Made by a program: the position numbers and the translations under genes
Shown: piece by piece, positions 52,491 through 60,063 of the stretch
Position numbering within the stretch: position 1 is the first letter of the stretch
Layout: each line of letters begins with the position of its first letter
DNA from: Bacteroidetes bacterium UBA6221
GTDB lineage: Bacteria; Bacteroidota; Bacteroidia; Chitinophagales; Chitinophagaceae
Length of the DNA stretch: 64,000 nt
Reading direction: 5' to 3'
Assembly (NCBI GenBank): GCA_002421685.1
Contig: DISB01000018.1
Span: 362,653-426,652, forward strand
Notes under the pieces: generated by a model
Databases searched by the model: none
Told to the model about the DNA's origin: nothing
The model's input: the letters and a program-made list of their open reading frames with translations, nothing else

Positions 52491-53911
52491 TTTTGTAAAT
52501 AAGTCCTGATGTTTTTAAAATGTGCCCTATTTATCCAGCCGGTTGCAAGATTTATCGCAAAATAAAGAGTTACGGCAATTACTATTTCCAATACCGTGTT
52601 CAAATTCAACCATTGTACGCCGATATAGGATAAAGCTGCCGCTGCCAGGAAACGAAACAGAACATCCAAAGGGATATGCATCATATGCCTGTTTACCACC
52701 AGGTAATAGGCCGCAGCCTGGAATAAGGTAGTAAGCAGGTAAGCAATAGCGGCGCCAAGTCCGCCCCAATATTTTATCAATACGATATTTAGTACCAGGT
52801 TTATTAGGGCGGAAAACATAGTGATCGTTGCAGTTTTTTTGTATTTCCTCGCTGAAAAGCATATGGTCCACATCAAGTTGATAAAGAAATGTAATGGTAT
52901 ACAAACGGATAATATCAAAAATTCCGGTGCATTCGACGAACCATATTTATTATCAAAAACAATGTTTAGAACAGGCGACCACAATATATTCAGGACGAGT
53001 GGAATAAGCATCGCAAAGAATATTTCTATAGTATATAAGGTCTTTACCTCGGCCTGTACCTCTATTGATATTTTCCCGCCTGAGGCCATAGCACGGGCAA
53101 AAATGTTCAATATTACCGGTGCGATGATAACAATAGGTAGCCTTGCCATTTCGTACGCCCTGTATGCTATGCCATAGTCGGCTGTGGCAGCAAAAGATGC
53201 GCCTATAAATCCCAACAGGATAATATCGAGTCTCGAGAGGCTCGAGTCGAACACCGCAGACAGGTATTGAGGCATGGATTCACGGATAAGTTTTCTATAT
53301 GCCGAAAGCCTGAAAGTAAAACGGAAAGATGTTTTTGTACGGATGTATATTAATAGCGTGAATATCTCCAGGAAGGCGCAGCCTAAAAGAATGTATCCTG
53401 CCGCCATGATGGAAAGTCCATTACGACTGTAAAGTACCAGGGCGAGAACTATCTTAAGTGTATTGCTGAAAATCGCGATAACGCCATAAGGGGTAAAAAT
53501 GTGCTTTGCGTTCAGGAATTGTTTCAATGGCGTGACCAGGAACATTACCGCCTGGGCGGCAAAGAAAAGAGGCAGGTAATACATTATGCTTTCGGGGTCA
53601 GGAAGAATCTGTGCGGCAAGCACTGTAAGGCCTAAAGCTATTACTGAACCTACAAGATTATGGAAAAGAAAGGCCGCAGCTGCCCAGTCGGACGTAGAAG
53701 AGGCCGCAATGCGTCTTACTACCACCTGTTCAAGGCCAAAGCTGAGTAGGGTAGTAATAAACATAGCCATGGCGTTGGCGGCCTGGACGATACCAAAGGC
53801 TTCTTTGGATAAAAATTTGGCGACAATGGCAATAAATAGTACGCCAAGAACCTGTACTGAAATAGCTTGTAACCCGGATGACAAAAAAGATTTCAGAATG
53901 CCTTTACGCAC
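52487..53911 (-). CDS. polysaccharide flippase (Wzx/MATE-like)
   Basis: 474 residues, about 12-14 membrane helices, from a GTG at 53911. N-terminal pattern ILKSFLSSGLQAISVQVLGVLFIAIVAKFLSKEAFGIVQ is typical of oligosaccharide flippases, as are YGIAYRAYEMARLPIVIIAPVI and FLILSVCIPLHFFINLMWTICFS. It would flip the lipid-linked repeat unit across the inner membrane. First gene of the leftward operon of six genes down to 46535. Divergent from the ligase-like gene at 53973. Confidence 0.9.
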   Translation of the reverse strand: MRKGILKSFLSSGLQAISVQVLGVLFIAIVAKFLSKEAFGIVQAANAMAMFITTLLSFGLEQVVVRRIAASSTSDWAAAAFLFHNLVGSVIALGLTVLAAQILPDPESIMYYLPLFFAAQAVMFLVTPLKQFLNAKHIFTPYGVIAIFSNTLKIVLALVLYSRNGLSIMAAGYILLGCAFLEIFTLLIYIRTKTSFRFTFRLSAYRKLIRESMPQYLSAVFDSSLSRLDIILLGFIGASFAATADYGIAYRAYEMARLPIVIIAPVILNIFARAMASGGKISIEVQAEVKTLYTIEIFFAMLIPLVLNILWSPVLNIVFDNKYGSSNAPEFLILSVCIPLHFFINLMWTICFSARKYKKTATITMFSALINLVLNIVLIKYWGGLGAAIAYLLTTLFQAAAYYLVVNRHMMHIPLDVLFRFLAAAALSYIGVQWLNLNTVLEIVIAVTLYFAINLATGWINRAHFKNIRTYLQK

Positions 53912-53959
53912 GAATATTATTTTATAACTAAGCCGTCAAAATTAATAATATAATTGAGC

Positions 53960-53967
53960 TACTTTTG
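53960..53967 (+). promoter_or_regulatory. TAnnTTTG -7 box, 5 bases from the ligase-like start
   Basis: TACTTTTG, an exact consensus, ending 5 bases before the ATG at 53973. If active there, the transcript would start at or beside the codon, giving a nearly leaderless mRNA. Confidence 0.5.
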
Positions 53968-53972
53968 TCTTT

Positions 53973-55286
53973 ATGTACAAAATGGCCAGATTAAATACGC
54001 TGCTTCCATATGCACTGTGTTTACTTGCCTTTTCTATCCCTACGTGGTTTGTTTTCAGTTCTGCCTGCCTGGTTTTGGTCACTATTCTCTGGCTTTTGCA
54101 AGGAAATTTGAGTGAAACGTTGAAGAATATCAGGGAGCGTAAATATTTATGGCCCTGGTTCGTATTTTACCTGTTACTTGCTATTAGTTATTTTTACAGT
54201 GAAAATAAAGAACAGGCAGCTTTCGACCTGAAAACGAAACTTGCCTATATTTTATTGCCACTCATCATGGGCGGAGGCATTACGCTCACGGCTAAACAGA
54301 AGACGATAGAAAGCATTTTATTGTCCCTCATAGCCGGTGTTGTTTTCGCGGCTATTGTTTCAATAGTCGATGCCACTATGGTATGGTACCCCGATCGTTA
54401 CTATTTTGCTTTTTTTTATCACCAACTCGTCCGCAGGCTGGATCCTAACGCTGTGTACACAGCCTGGTATACCATTTTTTCGATTTCATTGATCTTATTC
54501 ATGCCCTGGCAGCACTATTTTCAAGGACGATTTAAGATTGTGAAAATTCCACTTGCAGCTTTCCTGCTCATATTTTTCCTCCTCCTGTCTGCCAGGATGT
54601 TTATATTGTTGTTTTTGCTATTTATAATCCCTTACTTTTTAAAGAAGAGTTTTAGTAACATAAAACGCGGATTGATAACCACGGTTATTGTCATTGTATG
54701 TTTATTCGCACTGTTTCGTATAGTGGATAGTACTAATAATCCCATACGTAATCGCTATTACGCTATGATATATGGTAACGAGGAATATGCATGGCTGAAT
54801 GATTATTCACAGGTTGCGGAGGAGAAGTTTGATAACGTAACCTTGCGGTTATTTTTATGGCGCCTGGGTGTGGAAACTATTGCCGAAAAGAGAGCCTGGC
54901 TGACTGGCGTGGGGAATGGTGATGTACACCTTTCGCTTGTAGCCAAAATGCGTGAATACAAAGTCCAGAACATTGATAATCCCGATATTAGCAAAAGACC
55001 TGGCTTCCATAATGCCAATCTGCATAATATGTTTATCCAGACACTGGTTATGATTGGTATTCCAGGTCTGGTTATAATACTCATAATTTCCATATCGCCA
55101 TTTTTCTTTATGCATAAAGTGCGTCCTTATCAGCCATTCCTGGTGTTTCATATTACTTCTATTCTTTTCATGATGCAAGAAGCCGTATTACAAACTCAAG
55201 CAGGCATCTTTTTTTATATATTTATATCATCTATATTCTGGAACCTCTATTACACGCAAAAAAATGTTAATCAAAAATTAATATGA
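53973..55286 (+). CDS. O-antigen ligase/polymerase-family membrane protein
   Basis: 437 residues with about 10-11 membrane helices. Wzy_C-type features: FYLLLAISYFYSENKEQAAFDLKTKLAYILLPL, a long periplasmic loop (about 260-345) with RLFLWRLGVETIAEKRAWLTGVGNGDVHLSL and HNANLHNMFIQTLVMIGIPGL, where the His-rich motif matches the catalytic site of ligases. It would join or polymerise the glycan in the periplasm. Divergent from the flippase operon and followed by a sugar transferase (106 bases). Confidence 0.85.
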   Translation: MYKMARLNTLLPYALCLLAFSIPTWFVFSSACLVLVTILWLLQGNLSETLKNIRERKYLWPWFVFYLLLAISYFYSENKEQAAFDLKTKLAYILLPLIMGGGITLTAKQKTIESILLSLIAGVVFAAIVSIVDATMVWYPDRYYFAFFYHQLVRRLDPNAVYTAWYTIFSISLILFMPWQHYFQGRFKIVKIPLAAFLLIFFLLLSARMFILLFLLFIIPYFLKKSFSNIKRGLITTVIVIVCLFALFRIVDSTNNPIRNRYYAMIYGNEEYAWLNDYSQVAEEKFDNVTLRLFLWRLGVETIAEKRAWLTGVGNGDVHLSLVAKMREYKVQNIDNPDISKRPGFHNANLHNMFIQTLVMIGIPGLVIILIISISPFFFMHKVRPYQPFLVFHITSILFMMQEAVLQTQAGIFFYIFISSIFWNLYYTQKNVNQKLI

Positions 55287-55391
55287 TTTTTTAATGAACT
55301 TTTTTGTCAAATTTGCACGAAAATTAAAAATCTGACACGGTTTTTGCTATTAGTTACGTGAATACTAAAAGAAAGCAAGGAAAATAGTTGA

Positions 55392-56132
55392 ATGGAACAA
55401 CCTTTTGTGATTAAACTGCCCCTGACTCAACCGTCGCGCCCCTCGACACAACAATCGGAGATCAATGAGATCCGTGAGATGTTCCGCGAGATAAACCATC
55501 GTTATATGGTTTATCAGCCATCGCCATATTACGCGGCAGTTAAACGCGTTATGGATATTATTATTTCTATGACGTTCATTTTGTTAGTGATGTCATGGGT
55601 ATATCCTATTATCGCATTATTGATAAAACTTACTTCAAAAGGGCCTGTTTTTTTCATTCAGAAGCGCACCGGCTATAAAGGTATAGAGTTCGATTGCTTC
55701 AAATTCCGCACCATGTACGTCAACGCTGACGCTGATACCAAGCAGGCAACCAGCAATGACAGGCGTATTACCCCGGTTGGCAAATTCCTGCGTGCCACCC
55801 ACCTGGATGAGACCGCCCAGTTTTTTAATGTGTTGTTGGGCGATATGTCTATAGTGGGGCCGCGCCCCCATATGCTGTACCATACACGCCATTACTCACA
55901 GTTCATTCCCTACTACAACCTGAGACACGAAGCCATACCCGGCATGACAGGCATGGCACAGGTAAAAGGTTTCATAGGCGAAATAAACGTGGAACGCGAA
56001 TTGCGCAAACGTATTCAATGGGACGTATATTACCTGAAACACCGTAGTATTTCTATGGATATCAAAATCATCCTCAATACCTTTGGCCAGGTATTTGTCA
56101 AAGCCTGGCAAAGTTTTACTAAGAAGAATTAA
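55392..56132 (+). CDS. initiating sugar transferase
   Basis: 246 residues, with one membrane helix at about 60-85 (VMDIIISMTFILLVMSWVYPIIALLI). The core bacterial sugar transferase motifs are present: FFIQKRTGYKGIEFDCFKFRTMYVNADAD, HLDETAQFFNVLLGDMSIVGPRPHML and AIPGMTGMAQVKGFIG. It would put a sugar-phosphate onto undecaprenyl phosphate. This is a smaller, single-helix relative of the 474-residue enzyme at 27541, and closer in layout to PglC/WbaP-type. It belongs with the glycan genes to its left. Confidence 0.92.
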   Translation: MEQPFVIKLPLTQPSRPSTQQSEINEIREMFREINHRYMVYQPSPYYAAVKRVMDIIISMTFILLVMSWVYPIIALLIKLTSKGPVFFIQKRTGYKGIEFDCFKFRTMYVNADADTKQATSNDRRITPVGKFLRATHLDETAQFFNVLLGDMSIVGPRPHMLYHTRHYSQFIPYYNLRHEAIPGMTGMAQVKGFIGEINVERELRKRIQWDVYYLKHRSISMDIKIILNTFGQVFVKAWQSFTKKN

Positions 56133-56206
56133 TTTTTCTTTAGTTTATTCTTGTCAGCAGAAGTTTTTTAATTTTTCCGTACTTTTCGGAAGAATATAAA
56201 GAGACT

Positions 56207-57031
56207 ATGGCGACCATCATTGCTGCAACCGACTATACTGAAATAGCCACCAATGCTGTGTATTACACCTGCGATATGGCGAAAGACCTGAACAGGCAGG
56301 TGGTAGTGCTGCACGCATACACCATACCGGTGGCTTTTCATGAGAACCCCATGCCTGTTATTTCCCTGGAAGAGAGTAAGAGTTTAGCCGAGTCGCAGAT
56401 GGTTGCTCTTGTAGATGATTTAATGGGAAAATATCCCGGACTGAATATTACGGGGAATGTGATATATGGAGATGTAACGGATAATCTGAAGGAGTATATC
56501 GCCAAATATAACGCCTGGATGGTGGTGGTGGGTAACAGTAGTGCAGATGATAGTGGCTTCTGGCTGGGCAGTAACCTTATGAGTACTTTGAGGCACCTGC
56601 AATGCCCCGTGCTGGCAGTACCTGCAGATTATAAATATCAAAAGGTTGAGAAAATCGCATTCGCCTGCGATATGAACAATATATCAGAACATTTGCCCGC
56701 TGATAAGCTGGCGGCCATGGTGGTACGGTTAGGCAGCGAACTGCATGTATTGAACGTAGATAACGAAAACCGGCATTTTGACCCCGAAAAACCGTATGAA
56801 TATGCACAGCTGGAAGAAATGCTTCATTCAGTGAATCCGAAATATCATCATATAGAGCACGAAGATGTAGATAAAGGCATCCAGCTATTTGTGGAAGCTA
56901 ATGATATGGATTGGCTGGTGGTTGTACCGCACAGGCACAATTTCTTCGAGAGCCTTTTTCACAAAAGCCATACCAAGGCTATAGTGCGGCAGGCGCATAT
57001 ACCCCTGCTGGCATTGCATGAAAAGAACTAG
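56207..57031 (+). CDS. tandem universal stress protein
   Basis: 274 residues. Two UspA domains: residues 1-145 (ATIIAATDYTEIATNAVYYTCDMAKDLNRQVVVLHAY, with the GNSSADDSGFWLGSNLMSTLRHLQCPVLAVP ATP-binding-like loop) and 150-274 (KIAFACDMNNISEHLP, VVVPHRHNFFESLFHKSHTKAIVRQAHIPLLAL). The G-2x-G-9x-G nucleotide signature is partial. It overlaps the convergent small gene downstream by 4 bases. Cytosolic stress protein, exact trigger unknown. Confidence 0.9.
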   Translation: MATIIAATDYTEIATNAVYYTCDMAKDLNRQVVVLHAYTIPVAFHENPMPVISLEESKSLAESQMVALVDDLMGKYPGLNITGNVIYGDVTDNLKEYIAKYNAWMVVVGNSSADDSGFWLGSNLMSTLRHLQCPVLAVPADYKYQKVEKIAFACDMNNISEHLPADKLAAMVVRLGSELHVLNVDNENRHFDPEKPYEYAQLEEMLHSVNPKYHHIEHEDVDKGIQLFVEANDMDWLVVVPHRHNFFESLFHKSHTKAIVRQAHIPLLALHEKN

Positions 57032-57402
57032 TCAGATTCCTCTTCTTTACGAGCAGCCTTTTTTTCATAACGGTGCTTCATGAAACGAAACAGGGCTTTA
57101 AAACCTATCTCTGAGCCTTTCCATTTGGCATAACCACCCAATACCTCAATTGCCAGGTTTTTCAGGATATTCTTTTCCACTTTGTTTCCCGCAATTTTTA
57201 ATGCAGGCAGGGCCAATGCGAAAAGCTTATTAGCCACCCCTTTGGATGTTACCACGTCAAGCAATGCCGGAAAAAAATCACCTGAGGCAGAGCCGGGGGT
57301 TAGCAGGTTATCAAACGCTTCCGACGCCTCTTGTTTCTTCAGGGCCTTTTCGCGCCTGAGTTCTTCAAGGTTTCTGAGCTTTTTGGAATAGAGCTTTGCC
57401 AT
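57028..57402 (-). CDS. conserved small protein of unknown function
   Basis: 124 residues, basic and charged at both ends (KLRNLEELRREKALKKQEASEAF and KHRYEKKAARKEEESD), with one hydrophobic-looking stretch (FALALPALKIAG). It begins 1 base after the holin-like gene and forms a three-gene unit with it and a YtxH-like gene. This trio looks like an envelope-stress operon of Bacteroidota; no function recognised. Confidence 0.7.
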   Translation of the reverse strand: MAKLYSKKLRNLEELRREKALKKQEASEAFDNLLTPGSASGDFFPALLDVVTSKGVANKLFALALPALKIAGNKVEKNILKNLAIEVLGGYAKWKGSEIGFKALFRFMKHRYEKKAARKEEESD

Positions 57403-57403
57403 A

Positions 57404-57760
57404 TCAACCCTGGTTTACATCATTGTTATTGCCATCGTCAGAGGTGGTCAGCAGGTTGACAAACAAACCTGCAAACCACCTGTGAAGAGGCTTTTTAAAT
57501 GCAAATATCAGTACCAGTATAAGGATGTAAATGCCAGTAACAATCAGGTACCCTAATGAAAGAGATCCTGTGATTGCTGCAAAATACTCGCCCAGGCTGA
57601 TACCGAGGAAGACAATGACTGCCGACATAATAACCATGCTCACCATGATAAACATGCAGAAACCCATTATCATAGCCACACGTTCGATGAGGCTCAATTT
57701 CAGCACGTCGAGCTTAGTAGATATGTAATTCAGAATCTTGTCAATGAGTTTTGCTATCAT
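57404..57760 (-). CDS. holin/YqjE-family membrane protein
   Basis: 118 residues, two membrane helices (about 30-52 and 63-85) after an amphipathic N-terminus KLDVLKLSLIERVAMIMGFCMFIMVSMVI. This layout is that of the Phage_holin_3_6 / YqjE family, whose chromosomal members are stress-induced inner-membrane proteins, not phage lysis genes. No other phage gene is near. Second of the three-gene operon. Confidence 0.8.
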   Translation of the reverse strand: MIAKLIDKILNYISTKLDVLKLSLIERVAMIMGFCMFIMVSMVIMSAVIVFLGISLGEYFAAITGSLSLGYLIVTGIYILILVLIFAFKKPLHRWFAGLFVNLLTTSDDGNNNDVNQG

Positions 57761-57774
57761 GCGCTGTGTTGTGG

Positions 57775-57990
57775 TCAGGAGTTATAAATATCACTTTCCA
57801 GGTCTTCAGCCTTTTTTTTCAGGCCATCGGCCTTGTTTTTAAAGAGATCGGTCCAGTGGTTGACTTGTTTTTTTATCCTGTCAATATCTTCCTGGCGTCT
57901 TTTTTCATCGGTAGCCAGGATGTAACCCACCGCAGCGCCTATCGCCGCCCCTACTAATAATGTTGCAACAGTTTTTCCTGTGTTGGCCAT
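57775..57990 (-). CDS. YtxH-domain protein
   Basis: 71 residues. A glycine-alanine-rich membrane helix (VATLLVGAAIGAAVGYILATDE) is followed by a charged coiled coil (KRRQEDIDRIKKQVNHWTDLFKNKADGLKKKAEDLES), the arrangement of YtxH general-stress proteins. First of the trio with the holin-like and basic proteins. Confidence 0.85.
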   Translation of the reverse strand: MANTGKTVATLLVGAAIGAAVGYILATDEKRRQEDIDRIKKQVNHWTDLFKNKADGLKKKAEDLESDIYNS

Positions 57991-58085
57991 GTTGTTTAAT
58001 TTTTTTAGTGAATAATAAAACTTTTACCTACCGTGAAACTTTATTCATCTACAATAAAATTAAAGTATTTTAGTAGTATAAAAGC

Positions 58086-58128
58086 TGCCGTTTGTCATTG
58101 TTTCAATAATTAAACATCAATGACGGCA
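58086..58128 (+). promoter_or_regulatory. inverted repeat covering the upstream AI-2E start codon
   Basis: TGCC-(GTTT)-GTCATTG (58086-58100) pairs with CAATGAC-GGCA (58118-58128) across a 17-base loop. The ATG at 58120 lies in the right arm, so if that codon is used the hairpin could hide it. Confidence 0.4.
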
Positions 58129-58152
58129 ATTTGTTGTACATATTTCAGCCTG

Positions 58153-59205
58153 ATGCAACTACTCAATACAAACAATTTAAAACAGATAGCACTACTCAGT
58201 CTCATTGTGATATTGGGGCTTAGTATTCTCAACCAGTTTTCTGTATTTGTGCCCAGCGTGTTGGCCGCAGCTACTATGTACATCCTGATACGGCACTGGT
58301 ATATCGTACTGGTGACGAAACGGAAATGGAAAAAATGGGCGGCTGCAGCTTTTTTTATTACGTCGGCCATCATACTTATAGTCATTCCCCTGTTCTTCCT
58401 GTTCCAGGCCATGGCCCCTACGCTGAACAGGATAATGGGCGAGACAGCCAATCTTCAAAAGACCCTGGGTACAATATCAGCCAACCTGCGCGAGGCCGGT
58501 ATTCCTATCAGGTTGGACACCCAACAGATAAATAACATTGTCAATAAAATAACATCGGTTGCACCCTCCATTTTGGGGGCTACGGCCAATATGCTGACCA
58601 ATACGGTTCTGGCCTTCTTTTTTCTCTATTTCATGCTTGTACAGGGCAAGCAGATGGAAGAAGGGATAAAAGGTTTCCTGCCACTGAAGCACGAAAATGT
58701 GGACGATATATGGAAATCAACGCGCTTGATGGTATTTGCTAATGCCATCGGCATCCCTGTGCTGGCTATCAGCCAGGGTATAGTATCTATTATCGGCTAT
58801 TGGATATTTGGTGTTGAGTCTTTTGTATTCTGGGGTGTGCTAACCGGGGTTTTCTCTATTGTGCCTATACTGGGCTGCGCCATCATCTGGGTGCCTTTGT
58901 GTATATACCTTACCATAGAGGGTGAAACCGCCAACGCCATATGGCTGGCTGTTTATTCTTTCATCATTACAGGCGGAGTGGACAATGTTTTGCGCTTTAC
59001 CATACTGGACAAACTGGGCGACGTGCATCCGGTTATCACCACTATTGGTATTATTATCGGTGTGCCTATGTTTGGTTTCATGGGATTTATCTTTGGTCCT
59101 TTGCTCGTGTCTTACTTATTGTTGCTTATTAAGATATACCGGGTAGAATTCACCGAGCGTAAAAAAGACGGAGCTAGCCCGGTCAGGCGGGGCGACATTA
59201 CTTAA
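58153..59205 (+). CDS. AI-2E family transporter
   Basis: 350 residues from the ATG at 58153 (361 from 58120, which lies in an inverted repeat). Seven or eight membrane helices with the family pattern: ILGLSILNQFSVFVPSVLAAATMYILIRHW, IVIPLFFLFQAMAPTL, FFFLYFMLVQGKQMEEGI, YWIFGVESFVFWGVLTGVFSIVPILGCAIIWVPLCIYL and FTILDKLGDVHPVITTIGIIIGVPMFGFMGFIFGPLLVSYLLL. Despite the name, many members export small molecules other than AI-2, or act as sodium/proton antiporters. Its end overlaps the convergent nadD stop by 8 bases. Confidence 0.88.
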   Translation: MQLLNTNNLKQIALLSLIVILGLSILNQFSVFVPSVLAAATMYILIRHWYIVLVTKRKWKKWAAAAFFITSAIILIVIPLFFLFQAMAPTLNRIMGETANLQKTLGTISANLREAGIPIRLDTQQINNIVNKITSVAPSILGATANMLTNTVLAFFFLYFMLVQGKQMEEGIKGFLPLKHENVDDIWKSTRLMVFANAIGIPVLAISQGIVSIIGYWIFGVESFVFWGVLTGVFSIVPILGCAIIWVPLCIYLTIEGETANAIWLAVYSFIITGGVDNVLRFTILDKLGDVHPVITTIGIIIGVPMFGFMGFIFGPLLVSYLLLLIKIYRVEFTERKKDGASPVRRGDIT

Positions 59206-59767
59206 AATAGTTGCTGCCGGCTATATACTCATATACAGTTTCAGGTACAAGGTAGCGTATCGATTTTCCTTGTTTCACCTGGTTGCGTATAAAGGTGGAT
59301 GAAATGGACAACAAAGGGGCTTCCAGCATAGTAAGCGTAGCGCCATATGTTTCAGTTATTTCAAACCCCGGTCGTTTGTAAATAATGATAGGATAGTTCT
59401 TCACCAGGTGCTCAAAGTTTTTCCACCTATGTATGTTCTGGAAACTGTCGGAGCCCATAATAAGGGAAAACTGTTCAAGAGGGAACTTTTCGGCCAGGTA
59501 GGTGAGCGTGTTAATAGTGTAGGACGGCTTAGGGAGCTGGAATTCTATACTGCTGGCCCTGAACTTGGGGTTGCTCTCTATAGCCAGGCGTACCAGGTGC
59601 AACCTATCGTATTCATTCAGCAGCGAGTGAGAGTCTTTTAGTGGATTGTGCGGTGATACCACAAACCAGAGTTTGTCAATATCCGAATACTCTACTATAT
59701 GGTTGGCGACTATCAGGTGTCCTATATGGATGGGGTTAAAGCTGCCGAAAAACAATCCGATATGCAT
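59198..59767 (-). CDS. nadD: nicotinate-nucleotide adenylyltransferase
   Basis: 189 residues, usual length. It adenylates nicotinate mononucleotide in NAD synthesis. The nucleotidyltransferase signature GLFFGSFNPIHIGHLIVAN is at the N-terminus, with LWFVVSPHNPLK, the MGSDSFQNIHRWKNFE loop and the ISSTFIRNQVKQGKS motif near the C-terminus. A -7 box lies 5 bases upstream of its start, giving a leaderless-like arrangement. Confidence 0.96.
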   Translation of the reverse strand: MHIGLFFGSFNPIHIGHLIVANHIVEYSDIDKLWFVVSPHNPLKDSHSLLNEYDRLHLVRLAIESNPKFRASSIEFQLPKPSYTINTLTYLAEKFPLEQFSLIMGSDSFQNIHRWKNFEHLVKNYPIIIYKRPGFEITETYGATLTMLEAPLLSISSTFIRNQVKQGKSIRYLVPETVYEYIAGSNYFK

Positions 59768-59772
59768 GGAGG

Positions 59773-59780
59773 CAAAAGTA
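59773..59780 (-). promoter_or_regulatory. TAnnTTTG -7 box for nadD
   Basis: TACTTTTG on the minus strand, ending 5 bases upstream of the ATG at 59767. The same box (TACTTTTG) and spacing occur before the ligase-like gene at 53973. Confidence 0.5.
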
Positions 59781-59826
59781 ATCGAATTGGCTCAATAAGG
59801 TAAATACTGTGTTAACCTCTCAGGGC

Positions 59827-59901
59827 TTATCAAAGCTATATAGCTACTGAAAAACATGACAACCCAAGGCTGTTAAGGTATAACTATAAAAGCTTTGATA
59901 A
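59827..59901. repeat. inverted repeat in the nadD / nucleotidyltransferase divergent gap
   Basis: TTATCAAAGCT (59827-59837) and AGCTTTGATAA (59891-59901) are perfect inverse copies, extended with one mismatch/gap by CTATATAG and CTATAAAA. Fifty-three bases separate the 11-bp arms. The 296-bp gap has no gene I can support; only a 30-codon stretch near 59920 was seen. It may encode a structured RNA or be an operator pair. Confidence 0.4.
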
Positions 59902-60063
59902 TCAAGAATTTATATTGATATGCCGATATTTAGTTCAGCAACTAATAGTAACGATGGACAAGTTCTGTTCATTAATACCTGTTTTATAGTATTTTCACGT
60001 TCCCATTGCTGAAACGACTGTAACATAACATGAGGAATTGATTAATAAGTAAAACCAACAATT

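Noticed and set aside
53221..53250. TCGAG-rich symmetric sequence as a regulatory element
   Set aside because: It is inside the flippase coding region and encodes ordinary residues (DSSLSRLD).
57404..57760. Phage holin / prophage remnant
   Set aside because: No other phage genes around; the chromosomal YqjE-type stress membrane protein explains it.
59768..60063. tRNA or known riboswitch in the gap
   Set aside because: No cloverleaf, anticodon stem or known riboswitch core could be found by eye.
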